Shown here: positions 28,526 through 39,784 of the stretch, piece by piece
Layout of the letters: each line of letters opens with the position of its first letter
Position numbering within the stretch: the stretch's first letter is position 1
Source: Eremothecium cymbalariae DBVPG#7215
Lineage: Eukaryota > Ascomycota > Saccharomycetes > Saccharomycetales > Saccharomycetaceae
Assembly: GCF_000235365.1 (NCBI RefSeq)
Contig: NC_016452.1
Span: 1,226,001 to 1,290,000, forward strand
Direction of reading: 5' to 3'
Length of the DNA stretch: 64,000 nucleotides
Translations under genes and position numbers: made by a program
Notes under the pieces: generated by a model
Told to the model about the DNA's origin: nothing
The model's input: only the letters and a program-made list of their open reading frames with translations
Databases searched by the model: none

Positions 28526-29857
28526 ATGTCGGATAATAATGTTCCTCAGATAGATTTTTCAAAGGCTAGGGATCAATCAGATGGTTCCATCTCTGGCATG
28601 GCTAAAGGTTTATTTCATCAGGTAGTGGATGGTAATCCTTACTTTGCAGCTGGTGGTGGTCTAATGATCTTAGGTACCTCACTGGCAATGTTCCGGAAAG
28701 GTATCATTAAGGTGAGCAGATTAGTCTATCATCAGATGCTGGTAGATTTAGAAATTCCTTCAAAAGATAGATCCTATTTGTGGTTTTTGCAATGGATGTC
28801 GCAGCATCCTCATAGGTCATCGAGGCATCTCGCAGTGGAAACTAACTATATGCAACACAATAATGGCTCTGTAACGACAAATATTAACTTCATACCTGGT
28901 CCAGGCACTCATTTAATAAAGTATAAAGGTGCATATATGCTTGTGAAACGAGAGAGGTCGGGGCAGATAGCAAATTTCTCAAACGGGACCCCATTTGAAA
29001 CGGTAAAGCTGACTACTCTTTACAGGGATAGGTCTTTGTTCAATGAGCTACTATTAGACGCCAAGAACTTAGCAGTGACAGCTCAAACAGGGAAAACAGT
29101 GATTTATACTTCCTGGGCTAATGAATGGCGACCATTTGGTCAGCCAAAGGCGAAAAGGCTACTTTCCAGTGTGATTCTTGATAAAGATGTTAAGGAATCA
29201 ATAATTGCAGATGTAAGAGATTTTTTGCGTAATGGCAGATGGTATCAAGAAAGAGGCATCCCATACAGAAGAGGCTATCTGCTTTACGGTCCCCCGGGCA
29301 GCGGTAAGACCAGCTTTATTCAGGCTTTGGCGGGTGAATTGGATTACAATATCTGCATCATGAACCTAGCTGATGGTAACCTAACCGATGATCGTCTAAA
29401 CTATTTAATGAATAATCTACCTGAACGCAGCCTCATGCTATTAGAGGACATTGATGCTGCATTTGTTAAAAGAACTAGAAGTGATGAAGGACATGTTAAC
29501 GGTGTCACATTCAGTGGCCTGTTAAATGCGTTGGATGGCATCGCATCTAGCGAAGAAATCATCACTTTCATGACGACAAATCATCTGGAAAGACTAGATC
29601 CTGCTGTAATGCGTCCAGGAAGAATTGACTACAAAGTAAATGTTGCAAACGCGACAAAATACCAAATGGAACAGATGTTCCTGAGGTTCTTTCCAGATGA
29701 GCTTCAACTATGCAAAAAATTCGTAGAAAAGACTTCTGCTTTGGGAATTCCTGTCTCTACTGCTCAACTACAAGGATTATTCGTATTTAACAAAAACAGC
29801 CCTCAAGATGCTATCAACATGTTAGACACATTGAAAGACGCTAATCACGTCTTCTGA
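28526..29857 (+). CDS. BCS1: mitochondrial AAA translocase/chaperone Bcs1
   Basis: 443 residues. In S. cerevisiae (YDR375C) Bcs1 in the mitochondrial inner membrane translocates the folded Rieske protein into complex III. An N-terminal membrane span at about 38-56 ([18 protein letters not shown]) is followed by the internal targeting and Bcs1-specific region, then one AAA module. Walker A is GPPGSGKT (about 255), Walker B is [11 protein letters not shown] (about 302), then [20 protein letters not shown]. The start ATG is clear. Confidence 0.95.
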   Translation: MSDNNVPQIDFSKARDQSDGSISGMAKGLFHQVVDGNPYFAAGGGLMILGTSLAMFRKGIIKVSRLVYHQMLVDLEIPSKDRSYLWFLQWMSQHPHRSSRHLAVETNYMQHNNGSVTTNINFIPGPGTHLIKYKGAYMLVKRERSGQIANFSNGTPFETVKLTTLYRDRSLFNELLLDAKNLAVTAQTGKTVIYTSWANEWRPFGQPKAKRLLSSVILDKDVKESIIADVRDFLRNGRWYQERGIPYRRGYLLYGPPGSGKTSFIQALAGELDYNICIMNLADGNLTDDRLNYLMNNLPERSLMLLEDIDAAFVKRTRSDEGHVNGVTFSGLLNALDGIASSEEIITFMTTNHLERLDPAVMRPGRIDYKVNVANATKYQMEQMFLRFFPDELQLCKKFVEKTSALGIPVSTAQLQGLFVFNKNSPQDAINMLDTLKDANHVF

Positions 29858-29965
29858 ACGGCTAAAATCGTTTTTTTAATGAACAATTATACTTGTGTAA
29901 CATCTTCCTGTCCATACTATCTGTATATAGAAAATTACATAAACATTATTTACATTATCGGAAAT

Positions 29966-30226
29966 TCACGATTGCCCTGATTCATCGTCCCGCAACTCTG
30001 CAAATCTGTCTCCCAGCAGCGACTCCATTGCCTCTCTCAAGTGCTCTGGCGAGATTCTCGTAGTCCCATCTCTCTGAGCGAACTTCTTTGCTTCTTCTAC
30101 AGTTCTGATTAACAGCTCTTGATATATACAGCATAATAGCAGTTGCTCAGTTTCACCACGAACCACTAGCCCTGGCACCAGCCTTTGGATTTGCTCCACA
30201 GCATATTTCGATATCGTTTGGTACAT
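29966..30226 (-). CDS. WIP1: small histone-fold protein, probable CENP-W homologue Wip1
   Basis: 86 residues with the pattern of a histone fold: helix 1 YAVEQIQRLVP, long helix 2 EQLLLCCIYQELLIRTVEEAKKFAQRDG, loop TRISPEHL, helix 3 REAMESLLG. Position next to BCS1 matches YDR374W-A (WIP1) beside YDR375C in S. cerevisiae. Wip1 pairs with Cnn1 (CENP-T) at the kinetochore. Sequence similarity is too low to be sure by eye, and an MHF-type (CENP-S/X) identity is possible. Confidence 0.7.
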   Translation of the reverse strand: MYQTISKYAVEQIQRLVPGLVVRGETEQLLLCCIYQELLIRTVEEAKKFAQRDGTTRISPEHLREAMESLLGDRFAELRDDESGQS

Positions 30227-30559
30227 GGTTCACAGAATCAAAGTTATTAGGTCATCCACGAATTAAACGGAACCACAGTACAGAAGTATGAGGCACCACA
30301 CAAAGCACTCCAGAACCAATACCAATATCTATGACCAATGAGCAAACTACTTTACAGTACTTGCAGAGCTATGTAGCGTTCGAAGAAGGTGTCGTTCTGT
30401 TATAAATCGTAGTCCATGATGCATGTTTATTACCCGGATATTTCTTACGCGCCACCCTGTGAAATAAGCGAAACCGCTATCATATCTTAGTTATTGAAAT
30501 CTGATCAACAATCGAACAAACGACGTAAACCATTGAGCCACTTAGTGAATAGATATAGA
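30227..30559. promoter_or_regulatory. divergent promoter WIP1 / SEC13
   Basis: 333 bp between divergent starts, with one Reb1-type TTACCCG at 30430-30436. The SEC13 frame is open upstream from a TTG at 30494 but has no earlier ATG. Confidence 0.45.
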
Positions 30560-31447
30560 ATGGTTACTATTTCAAATACTCATACAGATTTAATACATGA
30601 TGCAGTATTAGATTACTACGGGAAAAGATTGGCTACGTGTTCATCAGACAAAACAATTCAAATTTTTGAAGTTGAGGGTGACTCGCACAAGTTAGTTGAA
30701 ACTTTGCACGGCCATGAGGGTCCTGTGTGGCAGGTAGACTGGGCGCACCCTAAATTTGGTGTGATTTTGGCTTCTTGTTCATATGATGGTAAGGTTCTCA
30801 TTTGGAAAGAGGAGAATGGACGTTGGTCTCAAATTGCAACATCTGAGGTGCACTCAGCTTCGGTAAATTCTATAAAATGGGCGCCACATGAATATGGGCC
30901 ATTGCTGCTTTGTGCATCTAGTGATGGTAAGTTTTCTGTTGTGGAATTTAAGGAAAATGGTACCACTTCTCCAATTATTATTGATGCACATGCTATTGGT
31001 GTTAATGCGGCATGTTGGGCGCCGGCAACCATTGAAGAAGATGGACAGCATCCGCAGCAATTACGCAGAATTGCAACAGGTGGTGCTGATAATCTTGTTA
31101 AGATTTGGAAATTCAATTCGGAGTCGAACACTTATTTACTAGAAGATACCTTGTCTGGCCATAGCGATTGGGTTAGAGACGTTGCATGGTCTCCTTCTGT
31201 TCTGCCACGGGCATATTTGGCCACAGTGTCACAGGATCGCACATGCATAATCTGGACTCAAGAAAATAGCCATGGTCCATGGCAGAAGACCCTTTTGAAA
31301 GAGGAGAAGTTCCCAGATGTATTGTGGAGGGCCAGTTGGTCATTGTCTGGTAATATTTTGGCGTTGTCCGGTGGGGACAACAATGTAACTTTGTGGAAGG
31401 AGAACTTGGAAGGGAAATGGGAATCTGCAGGTGAAGTAGAACAATGA
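30560..31447 (+). CDS. SEC13: COPII coat and nucleoporin WD40 protein Sec13
   Basis: 295 residues, yeast Sec13 being 297. It is shared by the COPII outer coat (with Sec31), the Nup84 nuclear pore complex and the SEA complex. WD40 blades cover the whole protein. The conserved segments [52 protein letters not shown] and [20 protein letters not shown] are nearly identical to yeast (YLR208W). The ATG at 30560 (MVTISNTH) matches the yeast start. PNP1 follows convergently, as YLR208W and YLR209C do. SEA4, another SEA complex member, is also in this window. Confidence 0.96.
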   Translation: MVTISNTHTDLIHDAVLDYYGKRLATCSSDKTIQIFEVEGDSHKLVETLHGHEGPVWQVDWAHPKFGVILASCSYDGKVLIWKEENGRWSQIATSEVHSASVNSIKWAPHEYGPLLLCASSDGKFSVVEFKENGTTSPIIIDAHAIGVNAACWAPATIEEDGQHPQQLRRIATGGADNLVKIWKFNSESNTYLLEDTLSGHSDWVRDVAWSPSVLPRAYLATVSQDRTCIIWTQENSHGPWQKTLLKEEKFPDVLWRASWSLSGNILALSGGDNNVTLWKENLEGKWESAGEVEQ

Positions 31448-31564
31448 CTTTGGTTTGCAAGTAAAGTTTTTTTGTTGTGACTTTCAGCTTCCAGTTCGAA
31501 GCCGTAATATTATATATATACTATACTATTTCATACTAAATGTATAGACATTGTCATCCTGGGT

Positions 31565-32491
31565 CTACAAATGACCAACCACCTCCTCAAGTAATCTTTC
31601 CACATCCGCTGAAGCCTTCAATCCATTCCTCAATACTTCTTCGTGGTCAGCTTTACCTGCTGTTAAAGACTCCGGGTTCTCAGCAAAAACGCTGGAGGGT
31701 GGATCTAAAACGACAACATTAGTGATTAAAGACAATGCTAGCACTTTCCATCCGCAATGTCTTGCAACTATAACCTCAGGAACGGTGCTCATACCAACAC
31801 AGTCAGCTCCAAGTGATGTTAAGAATCTGCTCTCAGCTCTACTTTCATAAGTGGGCCCTGAAACATGAGCATAAACACCCTCATGCAACTTCCGTTCCAT
31901 ACCAAGCTCTTTATGCTTTTGGAATAACAATTTTCTCAATCCAAAATCATAGGCATCAGAAATTGCAAGAAACCTGGGCCCATATTCGTCAAAATTAGGG
32001 CCAACCAAAGCATTATTACCAGTCATTCCCGGCAAACTAATATGATCATTGAGGCACACTAATTCACATTCCTTGATCTTCCTGTTTAATCCTCCAGACG
32101 CATTGGTGACAATCAAAGTTTTGACAGTGCCCAATTGATGCAACACACGAATGGGAAATGTTGTCTCGTGCAAAGCATGACCTTCGTAGCCGTGTAGTCT
32201 ACCTTTCATCAGGACAACAGGTGTATTGTTCATTACACCAAAAACCAATTCACTGCTGTGGCCGGCAACGGTACCTGATTTAAAACCAGGAATCTCGGAG
32301 TACGGGATGGACATGGGCTTTTGTTCCCTAGAGAGTCTTTTAGAAATACCTGATAAACCAGAACCACAAATGATAAGAGCCTGTGGTTGAAATCCATCAT
32401 CAGAACCATAGTGGGATTTGATTTTCTTTAACAAATAAGCTGCAGCTTCTTTAATTAGTTGGTTTTGCTGTTCTATGTCCATTTTACTCAT
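31565..32491 (-). CDS. PNP1: purine nucleoside phosphorylase Pnp1
   Basis: 308 residues. It cleaves inosine and guanosine, and also nicotinamide riboside, with phosphate. Visible are the phosphate-binding IICGSGLSGI, VAGHSSELVFG, MKGRLHGYEGHALHETTFPIR, the base-binding VTNASGGLN, AHVSGPTYESRAE, LGADCVGMSTVPEVIVARH and SLITNVV. These are class I trimeric PNP motifs and match YLR209C. The start ATG is conserved in position; a second in-frame ATG is at codon 4. Confidence 0.95.
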   Translation of the reverse strand: MSKMDIEQQNQLIKEAAAYLLKKIKSHYGSDDGFQPQALIICGSGLSGISKRLSREQKPMSIPYSEIPGFKSGTVAGHSSELVFGVMNNTPVVLMKGRLHGYEGHALHETTFPIRVLHQLGTVKTLIVTNASGGLNRKIKECELVCLNDHISLPGMTGNNALVGPNFDEYGPRFLAISDAYDFGLRKLLFQKHKELGMERKLHEGVYAHVSGPTYESRAESRFLTSLGADCVGMSTVPEVIVARHCGWKVLALSLITNVVVLDPPSSVFAENPESLTAGKADHEEVLRNGLKASADVERLLEEVVGHL

Positions 32492-33563
32492 GATAGATTT
32501 ATCTTGACTTTATGATCCTGATAATTAGGTTAAGTTGTGGAAGTGATGTACGCTCTCCTTGAGCAATGTCTTCGAGTTTTCACTTTTAAGGCTTTGCGGG
32601 AACTTTTCTATCAACCGAACAGTATTTAAAAATTTCAATATAAAAAAGGTGAAAAAAAACCGTCAAATTAGATATAAACTGGTACAATTTGGTCAAGATA
32701 ATACAGCTGATCACCGTACATCCTTCTGTGTTTGTTTTTATCTATGTAGTAAATATTCTGCTGCTCCAAAATAGTGCAGCGCCCCAACCAACACTGGAAT
32801 GTGGTAATGGAGGTTGATAGGAAGATGGATAAGTAGTATAATGTGGTGTGTGTAAATTTGTTTTTATGGTAACAAATTCGAAATGGTTTGGATTTTATGC
32901 GCTGTTTGATGTTAATCATTCCCTGGATTGGGTAACAAAGACATCAGGGACGAGCTAATCCTTTTAATAATTTTGTAATCTATGATATCATTTGAAACAG
33001 TGGACTGAATTGAGCCATTTAACTCAAGGAAAGAATGAATATAAACCTTTTTCAACAGTTCTATATTTTCAATTGAAATATGCACGGGTCAAGTTGAGCA
33101 TTTTGGATAGTTTAAACATTTTGTGACGCAATGCCTCTTAAAATGGCATAAAATAAAGTTAGGAAAAATCATTAAAGGATAAATCATTAACGTATGCAGT
33201 CGTTGAAGTAAATGATACCATAGATAACATCTGGTAATGGCAGATTGAATGATACAATTAAAATGTAATTAAAGTAATCCTGTATCTCCGCTTGAAAAAA
33301 AGGTGAAATTAGTAATATACAGATGGCAATGAATAACGCCATGTTGGATTTAACACATTGTAGTCTATGTATAGTATCCCCTTCAAACCTAGTAGAATCT
33401 TGTTTCACTTGAATTGCGTTTGTTAGTTGTAACAGAGATGGTAAGTATACCTAGTGTACAGTTGTAGAGATGATTGAAAGTAAGAAACTGCTCTAGTAAA
33501 AGTAAACAGAAACGAAAAAAAAAATACTGGAGAAATAGCTTAGCAACGCATGGTCCATTTACA
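32492..33563. other. 1.1-kb intergenic region PNP1-DHH1
   Basis: Upstream of PNP1 and downstream of DHH1. Candidate frames are short and AT-driven. The most coherent is a 50-residue hydrophobic frame from the ATG at 33342 to 33187 on the minus strand (MALFIAICILLISPFF, then PDVIYGIIYF). It vaguely recalls Pmp3-type proteolipids but lacks their conserved PPxxV and RG features. It was not accepted as a gene. Confidence 0.4.
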
Positions 33564-35036
33564 TCAATATTGTGGCATTTGAGCAAATTGCTGAGGTTGA
33601 ACACCTTGCTGATATATCTGAGTTGGAAATAGCTGCTGAGGCGGTTGGGCCTGTTGAAAAGCTGGGTTGAATGGTTGTTGTTGTATCTGCGAAGGCAACT
33701 GCTGTTGGGGTATCCCATTAACTTGTGCTGGGTTATGTAGAGGAAGAGTCCGTTGTAGATGCTGCTCACTTGCACCTTGTACTGTATCTAGAGGGAAAGG
33801 CAGTGGTACAGCAGTGGTATCATCTGCAACATACAACGCCTTATCAATTTGCGTAGGAATTGATGCAATCTCCGTTCCCAATTCCTGTTCAATCTTGTAT
33901 AGATTGAAACGATCATTCCAGTTAATTAAATTAATGGCTAAACCCAAGTGACCAAATCTCCCGGATCTACCAATACGATGTAAGTAAGTCTCGGCGGTTT
34001 TTGGGAAATCAAAATTGATAACAACATTGACAGCTTGGATGTCGATACCACGAGTTAATAAGTCCGAACAAACTAAAGTACGAACTTTTCCTTGACGGAA
34101 TTCATGGAAGACTTTGTTCCTTTCTTGTTGTTTCATTCTTGCATGAGAGTAATAACATGAGTAACCGAGATCCGTAATTTTCTTCGCTAATAGCTCCACC
34201 CTATTCGTAGAATTACAAAAGATAATAGCCTGATTGATCTGCAATTTGCTAAACAAAGTGTTCAAACAATGCAGTTTTTGCCTTTCTTCTACAAATGCAT
34301 AATACTGCGTAATACCCTTCAAAGTTAACTCGTCCATTAGATTGATCTCGTAAGGTTTATTCAAATGCTTCACCATAAATTCCTTCACTGTAAGCGGAAA
34401 CGTGGCACTAAACAAGAGAGACTGGTGACTGGAAGGTAGAAACGACAAAATCTGTTCAATTAAAGACTTAAAATCACGACTTAACATCTTGTCTGCCTCA
34501 TCCATAATAAAAAGAGAACACTCGCTTAGATCCGCAACCTTCCTAGACGCTAAATCCAATACCCTACCTGGAGTACCAACAAGAACGTGTACCGGCTCGT
34601 TTAACCTCATAATATCATCCCTCAAGTTCGTACCGCCCGTGGTAACCATACATGAAAGCCCACAATGCTTCCCAAGTGTCCTCACCACCTGCGACGTTTG
34701 CAACGCCAATTCCCTTGTCGGAACCATTATCAACGCCTGAATCTTGTTCACCTTAGGCTTCACAATCTCCAAAGTAGGAATAACAAACGCAGCCGTCTTA
34801 CCAGTACCATTCTTGGCCCTCGCCAAAATATCCCTCCTCGTTAACGCAATTGGAATCGCCTCTTCCTGAATCGGAGATGGTTTCTCAAATCCAGCTTCAA
34901 AGATACCCATCAACAATTCTCGCTTTAAGTAAAAATCCTCAAACGTATTCCCCTTAGTATTCAAAACATCATCTGTCTGAGGCCTGGTATCCTTCTTAGG
35001 TATGTTCAAATTTTTTTTCCAATCGTCTTCGCTCAT
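33564..35036 (-). CDS. DHH1: DEAD-box RNA helicase Dhh1
   Basis: 490 residues, yeast Dhh1 being 506. It acts in decapping and translational repression in P bodies. Helicase motifs in order: Q motif ([17 protein letters not shown]), I (AKNGTGKT), Ia (PTRELALQ), Ib (TPGR), II (DEAD), III (SAT), then VI ([10 protein letters not shown]). The C-terminal 60 or so residues are Gln/Pro-rich, as in yeast. It corresponds to YDL160C and its divergent neighbour STE7 to YDL159W. Confidence 0.97.
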   Translation of the reverse strand: MSEDDWKKNLNIPKKDTRPQTDDVLNTKGNTFEDFYLKRELLMGIFEAGFEKPSPIQEEAIPIALTRRDILARAKNGTGKTAAFVIPTLEIVKPKVNKIQALIMVPTRELALQTSQVVRTLGKHCGLSCMVTTGGTNLRDDIMRLNEPVHVLVGTPGRVLDLASRKVADLSECSLFIMDEADKMLSRDFKSLIEQILSFLPSSHQSLLFSATFPLTVKEFMVKHLNKPYEINLMDELTLKGITQYYAFVEERQKLHCLNTLFSKLQINQAIIFCNSTNRVELLAKKITDLGYSCYYSHARMKQQERNKVFHEFRQGKVRTLVCSDLLTRGIDIQAVNVVINFDFPKTAETYLHRIGRSGRFGHLGLAINLINWNDRFNLYKIEQELGTEIASIPTQIDKALYVADDTTAVPLPFPLDTVQGASEQHLQRTLPLHNPAQVNGIPQQQLPSQIQQQPFNPAFQQAQPPQQLFPTQIYQQGVQPQQFAQMPQY

Positions 35037-35858
35037 TATTTACCAAATTTCTTAAATATTAAAATTAAAAAGCCTTACAATCTCTTTCTCGATATTGTCC
35101 TGTCTACTCTCCTATCTTTTGATTTCCTGTATCCTTAAATACCTCCTAGCTTGATAATATTCACTGCTTATTTCGCTTGTTTGATCGTCTTTCTTGTTCA
35201 AACTTCTTACTGAAGGAGTTTGTTTGCCACCCAGTCCAGCTACAGAAGAAGCAAATATAAGTAAAATTTTTCGTCTGTAACATTTAGCTTCTTTTGAGGT
35301 CCCGGAAATTTTCGATGTTTGATGTTCGTGAAAAATGCTACATCTTAATGGCCGGGTAACAATTATATCACGTGATGATATTATAATTACGTAAGCGTCT
35401 GCCTCCACGGCCTCGAACCGAGGAAAGCCGCATATATGCGGTACACAACAGACGAGTCTCGAGCCCCCCCCCCCCCCGTCAGATGCCGGTAAAGGGATCA
35501 GGAAGTTTCAGATTCTGGCGTGCATTTGTCCAGGTTGATGGATTCCCTTGTTGGATGTATGGAAATGTAAAAAGAAGCTTCAGTGGGGCCAGCGAAGTGT
35601 TACTATGTTTGGCTTTGCAGTGACAGCGTTTTCTGGTAGATGTTTGCTTGCAAAAAACTGGCGTAGTGGGGATTTGAAAGGCGTAGCGTTCAAATTAAAA
35701 TATTGGCCGATCTTCTTAAACACGCAAAGGACGGCAGCGCTCCTCGTGTATTAGTTTCGTCCCTTCCTACCTGTTCGTTATTCTGCATCGTGAAACCAGT
35801 TGCGGGGTACTAGATATATAGTAGCTAGGGAGCCGTCAGATGGCTATAGTTGAAACAG
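35037..35858. promoter_or_regulatory. divergent promoter DHH1 / STE7 with Reb1- and Cbf1-type sites
   Basis: 822 bp. CGGGTAA (35353-35359) and ATCACGTGAT (35367-35376) lie next to each other, the same pairing as before AFI1. A run of 14 C is at 35464-35477. A TGAAACA box, the Ste12 pheromone response motif, is at 35851-35857, directly before the STE7 ATG. It may be chance at that position. Confidence 0.5.
35464..35477. repeat. C14 homopolymer
   Basis: Fourteen consecutive C, unusual in this AT-rich sequence, about 380 bp before STE7. Its exact length is likely to be unreliable or variable. Confidence 0.9.
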
Positions 35859-37511
35859 ATGAGTCAACACTTCTTCCAACCTAGGAGTTTAAAGCGAAAG
35901 AATTTCAAGAAGTTAACACTGGAGTCCAGCAGTCATGAATCTAGGGATGAAGGAACTGATGTTTTTGAGGGTGAGCCTGCGAGACAAGAAAGACAGGAGC
36001 CAGTGCCTATAGGCAGACATGAGAGGGATGATGGGATGATTCGTGGGATGGTTCTTTCTCCCCAAGGTCTCACAACTCCTTCAAGTAAGGATAAGAGCAG
36101 AAGTGGGCATCCCAATAGTCGGCAGACCTCAATTGGACGTTCTTCGTCGCTGTCGTCGTCTGCAGACGAAGGCGGTGGAAATACGCATAAGGCGAGTAGG
36201 ACATTGTCTTCGCAGTCCTCCTCGTCCTCAAATGATAATGGGCGATCGAATGGGAAGCTTACGTTGCATATGAAGCGTCTTAAGAAGCCGTTGAATTTGA
36301 AGATTGAACCACAAGGAGTGAAGTCGAGGGTGGTTATTGCACAGCCGAGTCCTACTAATTCGGAAAATTCGTCGAATAGCATTAGTCCTATTACACCTGA
36401 GAACGTTATGAATAACACACGTGGACATCATAGTTTATCAAAGAAGTTTTCAAGGTTATCTATCTTTCACGATGATAACAACGATATACAACTTGAAGAT
36501 CTGGTTCAGTTGGGCAAGATTGGTGCTGGAAATTCGGGTACAGTTGTAAAGACGTTACATGTACCGGATTCACGAATCATTGCTAAAAAGTCAATTCCTG
36601 TAGAGAACAGCGAGTTGGTCAGGAACCAGTTGATGAGAGAACTTACTATTATGAAGAATGTGAAGGATCACATAAATATTGTTGGATTTTTTGGCGCATA
36701 TTACACTACAATAACAAACCATGAGATTATTATTCTTATGGAGTACATGGACTGTGGATCTCTTGACAAGATCTCCGGTACTTATAGGCGTTCTTGCACT
36801 AGAAATGATGAGCCAATTAATTCTTCAACTTCGTGGTTCACTGAGCTTTCCTTGTCAAAAATTTCATATGCAGTATTAAATGGACTATCTTATTTATATC
36901 ATGAGTATAAGATCATTCATCGAGATATTAAACCCTCTAACATACTGATCAACTCCAAAGGTTATGTCAAAATATGTGACTTTGGAGTTTCCAAGAAAAT
37001 GATTGACTCTATTGCCGACACCTTTGTTGGCACATCTACTTACATGTCTCCAGAGCGCATTCAGGGCAGTTGCTACTCGACTAAGGGTGACGTGTGGTCC
37101 CTTGGTCTCATGATAATAGAGTTGGTGACTGGCGAATTCCCTCTAGGAGGTCATAATGACACACCCGAAGGCATTCTAGATCTATTGCAAAGGATAGTTA
37201 ACGAGGGTCCACCACGTCTCCCCTATAAGGGTGACTTTTCTTCGGAACTAGTCGATTTTGTCAATAGCTGCTGTGTTAAAGATGAACGTAAACGGTCATC
37301 TCTGCAGGAACTCATGTCCCACACTTATATAACCAAGTACAACAACAACGACGATTATCAAAGGACATTTAGACACTGGTGTAAAAAGATCAAAAAAAGG
37401 GTTAAAGAAGACAAGATGATTCAGCGTGAAAAGATTGAAAGGGCAAAGTTGGTAAATAGACAATTAGAGAGGTCTGCACAAGCTGCTACTGCAGCCAGAG
37501 GTGGGAGGTAA
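35859..37511 (+). CDS. STE7: MAP kinase kinase Ste7
   Basis: 550 residues. It activates Fus3/Kss1-type MAP kinases in mating and filamentation. The basic-hydrophobic start RSLKRKNFKKLTLE resembles the MAPK docking site at the Ste7 N-terminus. After a Ser-rich region the kinase domain begins at about 215: GKIGAGNSG (about 218), HRDIKPSN (354), DFG (374). The activation loop SIADTFVGTSTYMSPERIQG contains Ser384 and Thr388, the two positions phosphorylated by Ste11 in yeast. The open frame starts at a TTG; the ATG at 35859 is used. It matches YDL159W by sequence and by its neighbour DHH1. Confidence 0.93.
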   Translation: MSQHFFQPRSLKRKNFKKLTLESSSHESRDEGTDVFEGEPARQERQEPVPIGRHERDDGMIRGMVLSPQGLTTPSSKDKSRSGHPNSRQTSIGRSSSLSSSADEGGGNTHKASRTLSSQSSSSSNDNGRSNGKLTLHMKRLKKPLNLKIEPQGVKSRVVIAQPSPTNSENSSNSISPITPENVMNNTRGHHSLSKKFSRLSIFHDDNNDIQLEDLVQLGKIGAGNSGTVVKTLHVPDSRIIAKKSIPVENSELVRNQLMRELTIMKNVKDHINIVGFFGAYYTTITNHEIIILMEYMDCGSLDKISGTYRRSCTRNDEPINSSTSWFTELSLSKISYAVLNGLSYLYHEYKIIHRDIKPSNILINSKGYVKICDFGVSKKMIDSIADTFVGTSTYMSPERIQGSCYSTKGDVWSLGLMIIELVTGEFPLGGHNDTPEGILDLLQRIVNEGPPRLPYKGDFSSELVDFVNSCCVKDERKRSSLQELMSHTYITKYNNNDDYQRTFRHWCKKIKKRVKEDKMIQREKIERAKLVNRQLERSAQAATAARGGR

Positions 37512-37684
37512 TGACACAAGGGCACAAACGAGCAAAAAAGAAAAGCAGCGTCGATTCTATACGTACATACCTATATAAAATATATCATGCTAATATGGCA
37601 TTTAATCAGGCTCTCTTTTTGTATGCACAAACTTGAGCTGCCTTGGAACTAATTATCCATTGTTTTGAAGTTCTAATTTTAGTA

Positions 37685-38020
37685 CTAATTACTTGATGAA
37701 AACACTGTTTCAAGCTTTTTTGTTGTCCAAAGCCATCCCTCCGTACCCCTAACCAATCCAAGGATAATAAACGCTCCGCCCAGATTCTTCACTGATACCC
37801 GCCACCATTTAGGATTCATCCTATTGAATTCTTCTACTGTTATACCCTTCATTTTATCTTTCATAGAATATTCAAATGCCTTCCCACTTAATAGATATGA
37901 TCCAAAGCCAACTGAAAAAACAGTGCTCATAATTTGACAGGGTAAACAATCCTTTGATTCATCATCTTCAAGATTCCTCGTAGGAGGTGGATTGAATACT
38001 GCGAATATATTACTAGACAT
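37685..38020 (-). CDS. DMO2: small mitochondrial membrane protein Dmo2-like (YDL157C)
   Basis: 111 residues from the ATG at 38020; the preceding in-frame GTG is not used. A conserved CLPCQIMSTVFSVGFGSYLLSGKAFEY segment forms a first hydrophobic stretch, and NLGGAFIILGLVRGTEGWLW a second. The CxxC start and overall plan fit the fungal DUF4536 family, whose yeast member YDL157C is mitochondrial and of uncertain function. Neighbours STE7 (YDL159W) and CMR1 (YDL156W) support the assignment. Confidence 0.82.
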   Translation of the reverse strand: MSSNIFAVFNPPPTRNLEDDESKDCLPCQIMSTVFSVGFGSYLLSGKAFEYSMKDKMKGITVEEFNRMNPKWWRVSVKNLGGAFIILGLVRGTEGWLWTTKKLETVFSSSN

Positions 38021-38218
38021 CTTCAATAGCACCGTCACTTTTTTCCAAACACGTAGAGCTCCCCCGTTTAACTAGGTTGTGTCAGTTGATTTAAGACCAC
38101 TATTTCGCTCTAATTATGGACGTACAACAAAAAAATATGAAACAACGATTAACGTTACTACGCGAATTCAAAGTCAAAAGAATATAAGAAAGAATCGTTT
38201 AAAGTATCTATTCAAGAC

Positions 38219-39784
38219 ATGCTAGGCAATAATGAGTTCCGCCAACGACGTTTGGAGAATATCAAGAGGAACAATGACCTTTTAAAAAAATTAAACCTAA
38301 ATGGAATGTCATCCCAGCTTAAGAGGGAAGCTGGCGTCGGCGAGAAACCAAAGTTGAAAGCTGTTCCACCTCCGAAGAAAAAGGTGTCAAAAGGTACATT
38401 AAAATCTGAGGCTAAAACTGCGGTAATTCCTACACGTAGATCTAGACGATTGAGGGGAGAATCAGCAGAGGCGGATGGGATCCCGAATGTGAATGACAGC
38501 GAGTTGATGAAAGTGGTAGGGAATTCAGACGCCGGTCGGGAACTTGATGGGCTGCAGGAACTGAAAAATACCCAACTTGTTGGCGATATTAAACTGGGTG
38601 ATTTATTGAAAGATGAGGATAAGTCTGAGCTGCTAGCTAAATTTAAGGTTTACTCTGATGGGAGTTTCTCCAGTGGTGATTTTTTTGAAGAATTGAAGAA
38701 GCATCAACGGCCGACTACAGAAATAAAACAGCTACAAACGGAATTTCAACTATCTCAATATGAAATATATGATCCAAAGGAGCTTGCGATTGGTTATGAA
38801 CGAATCACTGCGATGTATTTTCATCCATCTCAAGAAAAAAAGCTTATTGTCGGTGGAGATACAGGAGGTACAGTTGGGTTATGGAATGTTGCAGATGAGA
38901 TGCCTGATCTAAATGACGAACTTGCAGAACCTGAAATAACACGATTTAAAATGTTTTCGAGAAATGTGGCGAAGATTGATACGTTTCCAGCAGACAGTAG
39001 TAAGTTACTAACCGCTTCGTATGACGGGTCTCTGCGTTCTATCCACTTAGATAACTTGAACAGTGAAGAGTTAGCCGTATTAAAGAACGATTATGGGGAG
39101 CCATTAGGCATTAGTGATTGTCAATTCAGCTATTCTGATCCAAATTTGTTACTAATTACCACATTGGGGGGTGAATTTACGCAGTTCGATCTCAGAGCGA
39201 AGCCCAATGCAATTAATTTCCTCAGGTTATCAGACAAAAAAATCGGATCCATGGCAATCAATCCAAAAAGGGTTTATGAAATTGCCACTGGTTCCTTAGA
39301 CCGAACTTTGAAGATCTGGGATATGCGAAAGATTGTGGTCAATCCTGATTGGTCACAATACGAAGAATTTTCAAGCCACGAAGTAGTTTCTACTTATGAA
39401 TCAAGACTGTCAATTTCCGCGATATCATTTTCTCCAATTGACGGCACATTGGTCTGCAATGGATACGATAATACAATTAGACTCTTTGACGTTAACGATA
39501 ATATACGGGGACACATAAGTCCGAAACTAACTATTCAGCATAACTGTAAAACAGGTAGATGGGTTAGCATTTTAAAGGCGAAATTCAAGCCTAACATGGA
39601 TGTTTTTGCAATAGCGAACATGAAAAGAGCCATTGATATCTACAGTAGCTCTGGGGAACAGCTGGCACACCTACCTACATCTACTGTACCTGCTGTTCTA
39701 AGTTGGCACCCATTGCAAAATTGGATAGTAGGTGGTAACTCAAGTGGTAAAGTCTTTCTTTTTACCAATGAACAACGGGATTAA
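38219..39784 (+). CDS. CMR1: DNA-damage-related WD40 protein Cmr1
   Basis: 521 residues, yeast Cmr1 (YDL156W) being 522. It is a nuclear WD40 protein that binds damaged DNA and gathers in intranuclear quality-control foci. The N-terminus [21 protein letters not shown] closely matches yeast. A basic KKKV/RRSRRLR region follows, then WD repeats from about residue 190 (for example [52 protein letters not shown]). The start ATG is clear. Confidence 0.93.
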   Translation: MLGNNEFRQRRLENIKRNNDLLKKLNLNGMSSQLKREAGVGEKPKLKAVPPPKKKVSKGTLKSEAKTAVIPTRRSRRLRGESAEADGIPNVNDSELMKVVGNSDAGRELDGLQELKNTQLVGDIKLGDLLKDEDKSELLAKFKVYSDGSFSSGDFFEELKKHQRPTTEIKQLQTEFQLSQYEIYDPKELAIGYERITAMYFHPSQEKKLIVGGDTGGTVGLWNVADEMPDLNDELAEPEITRFKMFSRNVAKIDTFPADSSKLLTASYDGSLRSIHLDNLNSEELAVLKNDYGEPLGISDCQFSYSDPNLLLITTLGGEFTQFDLRAKPNAINFLRLSDKKIGSMAINPKRVYEIATGSLDRTLKIWDMRKIVVNPDWSQYEEFSSHEVVSTYESRLSISAISFSPIDGTLVCNGYDNTIRLFDVNDNIRGHISPKLTIQHNCKTGRWVSILKAKFKPNMDVFAIANMKRAIDIYSSSGEQLAHLPTSTVPAVLSWHPLQNWIVGGNSSGKVFLFTNEQRD

